Of a stretch of 64,000 bases of DNA, positions 54,501 to 61,724 are shown piece by piece. The position numbers were made by a program, and so were the translations under genes. This DNA is from Streptomyces venezuelae ATCC 10712 (GTDB lineage: Bacteria; Actinomycetota; Actinomycetes; Streptomycetales; Streptomycetaceae): positions 8,002,001 to 8,066,000 of the forward strand of contig NZ_CP029197.1 in NCBI RefSeq assembly GCF_008639165.1, written 5' to 3'. The notes under the pieces were generated by a model. It was not told where the DNA came from and did no database searches. It saw only the letters and a program-made list of their open reading frames with translations. How positions within the stretch are numbered: position 1 is the stretch's first letter; each line of letters starts with the position of its first letter.

Positions 54501-55337
54501 ATGCCGTTGACGCCGACCGATGAGATCGTCCGCCGCGCCCGCGCGGCGGGCACCGGCGTGGGGGCGTTCAACGTCCTCCAGCTGGAACACGCCCAGGCCA
54601 TCGTGGCCGGAGCCGAGGCCGCCGACCGCCCCGTCGTCCTCCAGATCAGCGAGAACACCGTCCGCTACCACGGAGCCCTGGAACCGGTCGCGCTCGCCTC
54701 GCTGGCCGTCGCCCGCGCCGCCAAGAGCCCCGTCGCCGTCCACCTCGACCACGCCGAGAACCCCGACCTCGTCCGCGAGGCCGTCGGACTCGGACTGGGC
54801 TCCGTCATGTTCGACGCCTCGAAGCTCCCCTACGCCGAGAACGTCGCCGCCACCCGCGACGTCGTGGAGTACTGCCACGAGCACGGCGTCTGGGTCGAGG
54901 CCGAACTCGGCGAGGTCGGCGGCAAGGGCGGCGCCCACACCCCGGGCGTCCGAACGGACCCTGCCGAGGCCCGCGCCTTCGTCGAGGCCACCGGCGTCGA
55001 CGCCCTGGCCGTCGCGGTCGGCAGCTCCCACCAGATGCTGACCAGGGACGCGGTCCTCGACTTCGACCTCATCGCCCGCCTGCGCGCCGCCGTCGACACC
55101 CCGCTCGTGCTCCACGGCTCCTCGGGCGTGTCCGACGACGACCTCACCACCGCCGTCACCGCGGGCATGACCAAGGTGAACGTCTCCACCCACCTCAACA
55201 AGGCCTTCACCCGCGCCGTCCGCACCCATCTCGCCGAGCACCCGGAAGCGGTCGACCCCCGCCACTACCTCACCCCGGCACGCACGGCCGTGGCCCGGGA
55301 GGTCGCCCACCTGCTGACGGTCCTGTCGCCTGCCTAG
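54501..55337 (+). CDS. Class II ketose-bisphosphate aldolase (KbaY/GatY-like)
   Basis: A 278-residue zinc aldolase. SPVAVHLDHAENPDLV (zinc His, catalytic Asp), EAELGEVGGKGGAHTPGV (loop), VDALAVAVGSSHQ, VLHGSSGVSDDDLTTAV (zinc His and Gly-Ser) and MTKVNVSTHLNKAF (phosphate binding) match tagatose-1,6- or fructose-1,6-bisphosphate aldolases. With the SIS isomerase it fits an agaS-kbaY-like pathway ending in glyceraldehyde-3-phosphate and dihydroxyacetone phosphate; a sugar kinase is absent from the window. GGAGAAG precedes the ATG; 37 bases separate it from the isomerase gene. Confidence 0.9.
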   Translation: MPLTPTDEIVRRARAAGTGVGAFNVLQLEHAQAIVAGAEAADRPVVLQISENTVRYHGALEPVALASLAVARAAKSPVAVHLDHAENPDLVREAVGLGLGSVMFDASKLPYAENVAATRDVVEYCHEHGVWVEAELGEVGGKGGAHTPGVRTDPAEARAFVEATGVDALAVAVGSSHQMLTRDAVLDFDLIARLRAAVDTPLVLHGSSGVSDDDLTTAVTAGMTKVNVSTHLNKAFTRAVRTHLAEHPEAVDPRHYLTPARTAVAREVAHLLTVLSPA

Positions 55338-55969
55338 GCCCTGCCGGCGCCCGGGACGGTCCGGGCCTCGTGCGGGTTCGGCTCGTCGCGCAGCAGCGGC
55401 ACCGGGCCCCGCGGCGCGAATCCGCCGGGGAGGTCCAGCCGCCCGCCCCGGCGCTCGGCGATCACGGCCCCCTGTACCCCCAGGCTCGCATCGACGGCGC
55501 ACTCCCCGGACCGCACGCCGGTCAGACAGGCGTCACGGACCACACAGACCAGCCCGGAGATCCAGAAGACCACGTTCAGCTGCACGTCCAGTGTGCCGAT
55601 CTTGACGCCGTCCACGTAGACGTCGACGTAGGGCCGGTGCGCGGAGGTGACCCGGTGGGTCGCGAGCGCGACCACCTCCTCGCTGCCCGGCAGGTCCCGG
55701 GTGCGGCGCGCGGCGGACCGCAGTGCGGAGTGGCCGCGCCAGCCGGCGGTGGCCAGGTCGAGCACGTCCATGCCGAGGAAGTCGTCCACGACCGTGGCCA
55801 ACTCGTGCTCGACGGCCCGGTCGGCGGCGGGCGTGCGGCCCCGTACGGGTGCGAGCAGCGGCCCGGCGGTGCCATGGGCACGCAGCGGGCCGTCGAGGCC
55901 CTCCCCGTCGTCGAGCAGGAACGAGCGGACGGTCGTCGGGGTCGTGGTCCTGGACGCGGTCGTGGTCAT
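55334..55969 (-). CDS. Unrecognised protein, coupled to DPNQT-repeat surface protein
   Basis: A 211-residue protein without signal peptide or membrane helix. N-terminal ~25 residues are Thr-rich; the middle carries DLPGSEEVVALATHRVTSAH then YVDVYVDGVKIGTLDVQLNV and VFWISGLVCVVRDACLTGVR, which look like paired beta strands; cysteines are at VCVVRDACL and SGECAVD. I do not recognise a family. Its ATG overlaps the stop of the surface-protein gene (ATGA), so it is translated with it. Its own stop overlaps the aldolase stop in the palindrome CTAG. Confidence 0.7.
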   Translation of the reverse strand: MTTTASRTTTPTTVRSFLLDDGEGLDGPLRAHGTAGPLLAPVRGRTPAADRAVEHELATVVDDFLGMDVLDLATAGWRGHSALRSAARRTRDLPGSEEVVALATHRVTSAHRPYVDVYVDGVKIGTLDVQLNVVFWISGLVCVVRDACLTGVRSGECAVDASLGVQGAVIAERRGGRLDLPGGFAPRGPVPLLRDEPNPHEARTVPGAGRA

Positions 55970-57171
55970 CGGTCCTCCTCCAGGGTCTGCCGGCCGGGGT
56001 CCGGGTGCGGGTCGAGCCGGGTGGAGTGGCTGGGCGGTTCGCCGGACGCCCGGTCGTCGATCAGGGCCGTGGCGCCGACGGCCGGCCGCAAGGCGGCCCG
56101 TACGTGGTTGCGCACCCAGCGGGGGCCCCGGTGCAGCCGCCCGAAGTAGACGGCCGCGGCGGCCGCGAGGGCAAGCGCGCCGCCGAGGGAGGCGGGGCCG
56201 ACGACCCACCCGACAGGGGTGGAGCGTCCGGCGGTGCCGGGCGGGACGGTCTGATTCGGGTCCGTCTGGTTGGGGTCCGTCTGGTTGGGATCGGTCTGGT
56301 TCGGGTCCGTCTGGTTGGGATCGGTCTGGTTCGGGTCGGTCTGGTTCGGGTCGGTCTGATTCGGATTCGTACCCGGCTCGCCCGTGACCTCGTACGAAGC
56401 CTCGTCGTATTGCTCGGGATACTCCTGGCAGACCGCCCACACCGAGTGCGCGCCCGGCTCGGCGTCGCTCGGTACGGGGATCTCCGTGGCGAAGGTGGCC
56501 TGCTCCGTGACGGGGGCGGTGGCCAGCGGCGGCCCGTCGCCGTCCCAGAGAAGGTCGACGTTCGAGCACCGGAAGCCCGTCCCCTCGGCCTGTACGGCGG
56601 TCCCCGTCGCGCCCGTCTCCTCGGCGAGGGTGAGGAGCGGTTCCCCGGGGCTCTCGACGACCAGATCGGCGTCCGCGTAGAGGGACGGGTCATCGGTGCA
56701 CTCTGCTCGGAAGGTGTACGTGTCCGGTTCCGAGTCCGCCGGGATGACCTCCGTGTACGAGAAGTCGCCGCCCTCCTCCACGGGGATCCCGGACGCGATC
56801 TCGGGCCCGTCGACCACGTGGAGGTAGACCGTGCCGGCGGGGCACCCGTCGAAGCCGGTGCCCCGCACGTCGATCGGGTCCCCGATGGAGCCGTGGTCCG
56901 GACCCAGGGTGAGGGAGGCCTCGGCAGGTGGCGGTTCGGAGACCGTAGGGGGTGACGGCTCCGGAGTGCCCGGCGGCTCGGGGGTCGGCGGTGACGGTTC
57001 CGACGTGTCCGTCGGCTCCGACGTCGTCGGCGTCGGCGTCGGTTCCGCCGAGGCCGGGACGGCGACCGGCCCCACGCCGATCGCTACGCTCAGAAGCACA
57101 GCCATCAGCAGTCGACGCACCAGCCGCGCGGCAGTGACCATGGGAAGGAGGAGTTGGGGGGACACCCCCAT
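55966..57171 (-). CDS. Membrane-anchored surface protein with IPT-like domains and DPNQT repeats
   Basis: A 401-residue exported protein. Signal peptide LVRRLLMAVLLSVAIGVGPV; a Pro/Thr/Glu/Ser-rich stalk (TPTPTTSEPTDTSEPSPPTP); two beta domains starting EASLTLGPDHGSIGDPIDVR and PLLTLAEETGATGTAVQAEG, each like IPT/TIG or carboxypeptidase-regulatory folds; eight (D/N)PNQT repeats; then a membrane helix SLGGALALAAAAAVYFGRLH and a cytoplasmic Arg/Asp-rich tail. Topology suggests an extracellular adhesin or sensor fixed in the membrane. ATG at 57171 has GGTGGGA upstream; a start at 57141 is possible. It leads a two-gene operon. Confidence 0.8.
   Translation of the reverse strand: MGVSPQLLLPMVTAARLVRRLLMAVLLSVAIGVGPVAVPASAEPTPTPTTSEPTDTSEPSPPTPEPPGTPEPSPPTVSEPPPAEASLTLGPDHGSIGDPIDVRGTGFDGCPAGTVYLHVVDGPEIASGIPVEEGGDFSYTEVIPADSEPDTYTFRAECTDDPSLYADADLVVESPGEPLLTLAEETGATGTAVQAEGTGFRCSNVDLLWDGDGPPLATAPVTEQATFATEIPVPSDAEPGAHSVWAVCQEYPEQYDEASYEVTGEPGTNPNQTDPNQTDPNQTDPNQTDPNQTDPNQTDPNQTDPNQTVPPGTAGRSTPVGWVVGPASLGGALALAAAAAVYFGRLHRGPRWVRNHVRAALRPAVGATALIDDRASGEPPSHSTRLDPHPDPGRQTLEEDR
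56248..56367 (-). repeat. In-frame 15-bp minisatellite, eight copies (DPNQT)
   Basis: Eight tandem 15-bp units encode (D/N)PNQT between the beta domains and membrane helix of the surface protein. Units differ at synonymous positions (GACCCCAACCAG versus GATCCCAACCAG types), so the array is not freshly duplicated, though copies are close enough to slip. Confidence 0.92.
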
Positions 57172-57250
57172 TTTCCCACCAGGTTCACGCGCCCGCCCGT
57201 CGTCCCCGCCGGGCGTCCCCTCGACCGGTCCGCCGGCCGTCCGGGAGGTC

Positions 57251-57688
57251 CTACTCCACGCGCTCCACGACGAACACCGGGATCTCGCGGTCGGTCTTGC
57301 GCTGGTAGTCGGCGTAGTCGGGGAAGGCCGCGACCGCCCGGTCCCACCAGGCCGCGCGCTCGTCGCCGCTGACCACACGGGCCTTCATGTCCCACACCTG
57401 GGTGCCGTCGCGCACCTCGACCAGCGGCTGGGCGATGAGGTTGTGGTACCAGACGGGGTGCTTGACCGCCCCGCCGTTCGACGCGACGAGCGCGTACGCC
57501 CCCTCGTGTTCGACCCGCATCAGCGGGGTCTTGCGGAGCTTGCCGCTCTTCACGCCGACGTTCGTGACCAGGACGACGGGCATGCCCCGCATCGTGGTGC
57601 CCTTGGTGCCGCCGGACGACTCGTACAGCTCGACCTGGTCGCGCACCCACGCGGTCGGGCTGGGCTCGTACTCACCTTCGAGTGGCAT
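57251..57688 (-). CDS. Deazaflavin (F420)-dependent nitroreductase family protein
   Basis: A 145-residue Ddn-type enzyme, a split beta-barrel using F420H2. Motifs: LYESSGGTKGTTMRGMPVVL (F420 phosphate binding), TNVGVKSGKLRKTPLMRVEH and VASNGGAVKHPVWYHNLIAQ, then VVSGDERAAWWDRAVAAFPD. It reduces quinones or nitro compounds. GAAAGGA precedes the ATG. Such paralogues are numerous in actinobacteria. It is divergent from the alpha/beta hydrolase gene with overlapping leaders. Confidence 0.93.
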   Translation of the reverse strand: MPLEGEYEPSPTAWVRDQVELYESSGGTKGTTMRGMPVVLVTNVGVKSGKLRKTPLMRVEHEGAYALVASNGGAVKHPVWYHNLIAQPLVEVRDGTQVWDMKARVVSGDERAAWWDRAVAAFPDYADYQRKTDREIPVFVVERVE

Positions 57689-57801
57689 GGGGGTCCTTTC
57701 GGTGGTTCCGGCTCGGCTGCCCCGCCCCGGCGTTGTCGGTGCCGGCTCCTAGGCTGGTTCCCGACGTGACGAACAGGCGTGACACAGGGAGAGCATCGGG
57801 C

Positions 57802-58608
57802 ATGCGGGAATTGTTCCTGGCCGACCAGCGGGCGTACATCCGGTGGATCGACCTTCCGGGTGAGGGCCCCGTGCGGGTGTTCGTCCACGGTCTCGGGTGC
57901 ACCTCGGCATCGGACTTCGCCCACATCGCCGCCCACCCCGCGCTCGGCGGAGGCCGGGCGCTGCTGGTGGATCTGCTCGGATTCGGGCTGAGCGACCGGC
58001 CCGCGGACTTCGACTACCGCATGGAGTCCCAGGCGGCCGCGGTGGCCGCCCTCCTCGACCACCTCGGGCTCAGCGGCGTCGACCTCGTCGGTCACTCGAT
58101 GGGCGGGGCGGTGACGATCCATCTGGCGGCGGCGCGACCCGAGCTCGTGGCGAGACTCGTGGTGGCGGAGCCGAACCTGTACGGGGGAGGGGGCGCCTTC
58201 AGCTCGCCGGTGGCCGCGCAGGAGGAGGACGCGTTCGTGGCGGAGGGGTTCGCCCGGATGGTGGCCGGCGCGGACCGCGCCGACTACGCGGCCCGGCTGC
58301 GCCTCGCCGACCCGCTGGCCGTCCACCGCAGCGCGGTCGCCCTCGTCGAGGGGAGCACCCCCGAGCCCGGCGACCTCCTCGCCGCGCTCACCGTCCCCCG
58401 GACCTTCCTGGTGGGAGAGTTCAGCCTGCCGGACCCCCAGGTCGAGCAGATGGCGGCGGCCGGCGTCCCCGTGGTCGAGATCCCCCGCGCGGGACACAAC
58501 CTGATGCTGGACAACGCCGACGACTTCGCCACCGCGCTCGCCCGTGCCCTCACGGCCGCCCCGGCCCCGCACCCCGTCCCCGCGTCCCCCGCCCACCAGG
58601 AGCTCTGA
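57802..58608 (+). CDS. Alpha/beta hydrolase
   Basis: A 268-residue hydrolase: VRVFVHGLGCTSASDFAHIA (oxyanion region), DLVGHSMGGAVTIHLAAARP (nucleophile Ser99), FLVGEFSLPDP (Asp expected near here but not clear) and PRAGHNLMLDNADDF (catalytic His). The usual acid residue seems replaced by Glu or Ser in GEFSLPD, so the triad is partly atypical. ATG at 57802 follows GGGAGAG. The next gene, a PLP-dependent dehydratase, starts immediately after its stop codon (TGA-GTG), so both are probably cotranscribed. Confidence 0.88.
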   Translation: MRELFLADQRAYIRWIDLPGEGPVRVFVHGLGCTSASDFAHIAAHPALGGGRALLVDLLGFGLSDRPADFDYRMESQAAAVAALLDHLGLSGVDLVGHSMGGAVTIHLAAARPELVARLVVAEPNLYGGGGAFSSPVAAQEEDAFVAEGFARMVAGADRADYAARLRLADPLAVHRSAVALVEGSTPEPGDLLAALTVPRTFLVGEFSLPDPQVEQMAAAGVPVVEIPRAGHNLMLDNADDFATALARALTAAPAPHPVPASPAHQEL

Positions 58609-59592
58609 GTGCACAGCCCCCTCAGCTACGCCGACATCAAGACCGCCGCCGACCGGATCGGCGGCCACGTCCGCCCCGTCACCGTCGCGGGGGCCGACCC
58701 GGGCGCCGAGCCGTACCGGCTCCACCTCGCGCTGGAACAGCTGCAGCACACCGGCTCGTTCAAGGCCCGCGGCGCGCAGAACTTCCTGCTCGCCCACCGG
58801 GAGGCGGGCACCCTCCCCGCTGCCGGCGTCACCATCGCCTCCGGAGGGAACGCGGGTCTGGCCTGCGCCTGGGCAGCCCGGCGACAGGGCGTCCCTGCCA
58901 CCGTCTTCCTGCCGACCACCGCCCCGAAGGTGAAGGCCGACAAGCTCGTCGGGTACGGGGCCGACGTCCGGCTCGTCGGCACGGAGTACGCCGAAGCGCT
59001 CGCCGCGTGCGAGGCGTTCGCGGCCGAGACGGGGGCGCTCGCCTCCCACGCGTACGACCATCCGCTGATCGCCGCCGGGGCCGGCACCCTGCTCGACGAG
59101 ATCCACGAGCGCCTCCCCGACCTGGACACCGTCGTCGTCGCGGTCGGCGGGGGCGGTCTCTTCGCGGGCGTCGCCACCGCCGCCCGGCACCACGGCATCC
59201 GGACCGTCGCCGTCGAACCCGAGAACTGCCGCGCCCTCGACGCCGCCGTGCGCGCCGGACACCCCGTCGACGTCACCGTCGACTCCGTCGCCGCCGACTC
59301 GCTCGGCGCCCGCCGGGCCTCCGCCACGGCCCTCGCGGCCGCCCGGCAGGACGGGGTCCGCACCGTCCTCGTCCCCGACGCCGCGATCACCCGCGCCCGC
59401 CGCGCCCTGTGGGACGACCGGCGACTCGCCGTCGAGCACGCGGCCGCCACCGCCCTGGCCGCCCTCACGACCCCGGACCCGAGGGGCGCGGACCACGGCT
59501 ACGTCCCGGCGCCGGGCGAGAAGGTCTGTGTCGTGCTCTGCGGTGCCAACACGGACCCCGCGGATCTGACCCGCACCGCGGCCACGGTGTAG
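58609..59592 (+). CDS. PLP-dependent serine/threonine dehydratase-like enzyme
   Basis: A 327-residue fold-type II PLP enzyme. The PLP lysine is in HTGSFKARGAQNFL; SGGNAGLACAWAARRQGVPA binds substrate carboxylate and phosphate; VVVAVGGGGLFAGVATAA is the phosphate-binding loop; a Ser/Cys near VCVVLCGANTD contacts the pyridine nitrogen. It converts serine or threonine to the 2-oxo acid and ammonia, or racemises an amino acid. GTG immediately follows the preceding stop codon. The pair with an alpha/beta hydrolase suggests degradation of an amino-acid derivative. Confidence 0.9.
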   Translation: MHSPLSYADIKTAADRIGGHVRPVTVAGADPGAEPYRLHLALEQLQHTGSFKARGAQNFLLAHREAGTLPAAGVTIASGGNAGLACAWAARRQGVPATVFLPTTAPKVKADKLVGYGADVRLVGTEYAEALAACEAFAAETGALASHAYDHPLIAAGAGTLLDEIHERLPDLDTVVVAVGGGGLFAGVATAARHHGIRTVAVEPENCRALDAAVRAGHPVDVTVDSVAADSLGARRASATALAAARQDGVRTVLVPDAAITRARRALWDDRRLAVEHAAATALAALTTPDPRGADHGYVPAPGEKVCVVLCGANTDPADLTRTAATV

Positions 59593-59639
59593 CGCGGCCG
59601 GTGGTGTGGAGGGGGTGCGGCGTGCGTCAGGATGGGGGC

Positions 59640-60173
59640 ATGACCGAAATTCGTACCCCCCGTCTCATCCTCCGGCGCTGGACCGACGACGACCTCGTCC
59701 CGCTGTCCGAGATCAACGCCGACCCCGAGGTGATGCGCTGGATCGGCGACGGCTCGGTCCGGGACCTGGAGCAGACCGCCGAGGACATCGAGCGGTACGA
59801 GGAGGAGTGGGACGAGGAGGGCTTCGGGATCTTCGCCGTCGAGCTCCTCGCCTCCGGCGAGCTGATCGGTTTCGCCGGTCTGTCGCTGCCGGAGTTCCTG
59901 CCCGAGGTCATGCCCGACGTGGAGATCGGCTGGCGCCTCGGCCGGCCCTTCTGGGGACAGGGTTACGCCTCCGAGGCCGCGCACGCGGTCCTGGAGTTCG
60001 CACTCCAGGACCGCGGCCTCGACCGGGTGATCGCCATCACCCACATCAGCAACCAGGCCTCCGAGAACGTCATCGGCAAGCTCGGCATGACCGAGGAGCG
60101 CGAGACGGCCCACCCGGCCTTCGGCGTACCCCTGCGGGTCTACGCCATCGACCTCACCGAATACCAGGCCTGA
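59640..60173 (+). CDS. GNAT family N-acetyltransferase
   Basis: A 177-residue acetyltransferase of the RimJ/RimL-like type (Acetyltransf_3). TEIRTPRLILRRWTDDDLVP and INADPEVMRWIGDG at the N-terminus, VEIGWRLGRPFWGQGYASEA as acetyl-CoA loop (RxxGxG/A-type), and ITHISNQASENVIGKLGMTE as the conserved helix. It transfers an acetyl group to an amine on protein or small molecule. ATG at 59640 has GGGGG upstream; it follows the dehydratase gene by 47 bases on the same strand. Confidence 0.93.
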   Translation: MTEIRTPRLILRRWTDDDLVPLSEINADPEVMRWIGDGSVRDLEQTAEDIERYEEEWDEEGFGIFAVELLASGELIGFAGLSLPEFLPEVMPDVEIGWRLGRPFWGQGYASEAAHAVLEFALQDRGLDRVIAITHISNQASENVIGKLGMTEERETAHPAFGVPLRVYAIDLTEYQA

Positions 60174-60193
60174 TCGCCCGGGGTCTCACCCGC

Positions 60194-61468
60194 TCAGTGG
60201 CGCTCGGGCAGGTCCCGCTCCGCCGGGAGCGAGCCGAGGTCACGTGCCGTGGGCGAGGCGGCGGCGCGCGAAGAGGCCGCGGGCGCGGGCTTCTTCCCGC
60301 AGAACGCCGCCTCGAGGGTCCCGCCGAGCGCCGTGTTCGCGGCCCCGTGGTTCGAGGTGTTCGCCATGGCCGAGAGGCTGCGCCGCCCGTCACGGGTCGA
60401 GAAGGCGTACGTGTAGAAGCCCTGCACGGTGCCGGTGTGGCCGTACACCTGCGTCCCGCACGACAGGTTGTAGCGGCGCAGGCCAAGACCGTAGAACCGG
60501 GTGTTCGTGGCGTCGGTCGGCGTGACCGTCGTCATGGCCTCCATCATCGCCGGGGACAGCAGCCGGCCGCGCGTCAGCGCGCTCGTGAAGGTGTTCAGGT
60601 CGGCGGGGCTGGAGATGACCGCACCGGCGGACTGCGCCCAGGACACCGTCTGCTCGGTGGAGTCCACGAGCGCGCCGCCCTCCTCGTCCGGGTGCAGGTA
60701 GCCGCGGACGTGCCCGCCCTTGATCCGGACGTCGGGGTGCACGTACGAGGTCTTGCGGAGCTTCAGCGGCTTGAAGATGCGGCGCTCGTACGCGTCGGCC
60801 ACGGGCCGGCCCGTGAGCTTCTCGATCAGCATGCCGACCACCACGAAGTTGGCGTTCGAGTACTGGTAGGAGACGCCGGGCTGGGTGGTCCGCGGCTCGC
60901 TCAGCGAGAGGTCCACCAGCTCCTGGTAGCTGAAGACCCGGTTGCGCACCGACTCGAAGCCGGGGACGGTGTGCTCGAACATCGCGTTGGTGTAGTCGGC
61001 GAGACCGCTACGGTGGGTCAGCAGGTGACGGACCGTGATGCGGTCGTCGGGCAGCAGACCCGGAAGGTAGGTGTTCACCGGCTCGTCGAGTCCCAGCTTG
61101 CCCTCCTGGACCAGCTGGAGGAGCACGACGGCGGAGAACGTCTTGCTGACGCTGCCGATCCGGAAGCGCGAGTCGATGTCCATCCGCGCGCCCGAGACGC
61201 GGTCCTGGACGCCGACGGTCCGGCTGCGGACCCCGTCGGGGCCGACGAAGCGGGCCATCGCGCCCGGCGCGCCGTTGGCCATGGCCGAGTTCAGCGCGGC
61301 GACCACGCCGTCCATGTCGGGCGCGGGGACGGCGGGCGTCGTGGCGGCGGTGGGCGAGACGGGGGTACCGGGAGCGGCGAACGCGCTGGTGGCGGGGACG
61401 ACGCCCGCGGCGAGCGCGGCGATCAGGGTGGCGCTCACGGCCAGGCGTCGGTGCGACGACAGGGGCAC
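60194..61468 (-). CDS. Secreted serine hydrolase, class C beta-lactamase/DD-peptidase family
   Basis: A 424-residue exported enzyme. Signal peptide LAVSATLIAALAAGVVPATS; motifs RIGSVSKTFSAVVLLQ (Ser106-x-x-Lys109), VSYQYSNANFVVVGML (Tyr-Ser-Asn) and GTQVYGHTGTVQGFYTY (His-Thr-Gly for KTG). The domain is typical of penicillin-binding EstB/AmpC-like D-aminopeptidases, DD-carboxypeptidases and esterases rather than true resistance enzymes. The Ala/Pro/Ser C-terminal tail is unstructured. GTG at 61468 follows GAGGAA. Single gene on this strand. Confidence 0.9.
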   Translation of the reverse strand: MPLSSHRRLAVSATLIAALAAGVVPATSAFAAPGTPVSPTAATTPAVPAPDMDGVVAALNSAMANGAPGAMARFVGPDGVRSRTVGVQDRVSGARMDIDSRFRIGSVSKTFSAVVLLQLVQEGKLGLDEPVNTYLPGLLPDDRITVRHLLTHRSGLADYTNAMFEHTVPGFESVRNRVFSYQELVDLSLSEPRTTQPGVSYQYSNANFVVVGMLIEKLTGRPVADAYERRIFKPLKLRKTSYVHPDVRIKGGHVRGYLHPDEEGGALVDSTEQTVSWAQSAGAVISSPADLNTFTSALTRGRLLSPAMMEAMTTVTPTDATNTRFYGLGLRRYNLSCGTQVYGHTGTVQGFYTYAFSTRDGRRSLSAMANTSNHGAANTALGGTLEAAFCGKKPAPAASSRAAASPTARDLGSLPAERDLPERH

Positions 61469-61670
61469 GGTGATTCCTCGACTTCTTCCGAATCGTTCGG
61501 TACGGCGCACGGCAGAGGTGCGCCGCGGGCACCGGCACGCCGGACCGTGCGGCCCGGCCCGGTACCCATGGATCATGAGTCCCAACGCCCTGATTCGGTT
61601 CCTGACACGGGAGGCGGGTTGTGGATCGCCCGGTTCCCCTCCCGCTCCCCGTCCTTCCGGCCGTACGAGC

Positions 61671-61702
61671 CGGGCCCGGCCGACGTGAGTCGACCGGGCC
61701 CG
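61671..61702 (-). terminator. 13-bp hairpin downstream of katG
   Basis: Nearly perfect stem CGGGCCCGGCCGA/TCGACCGGGCCCG (one mismatch that can be a wobble pair), loop CGTGAG, 23 bases past the katG stop codon in its direction of transcription. Confidence 0.65.
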
Positions 61703-61724
61703 GGACAGCGGGGGTTGAGCGGGA

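Noticed and set aside
57550..59496. 648-codon minus-strand open frame
   Set aside because: Antisense to hydrolase and PLP dehydratase genes with full catalytic motifs.
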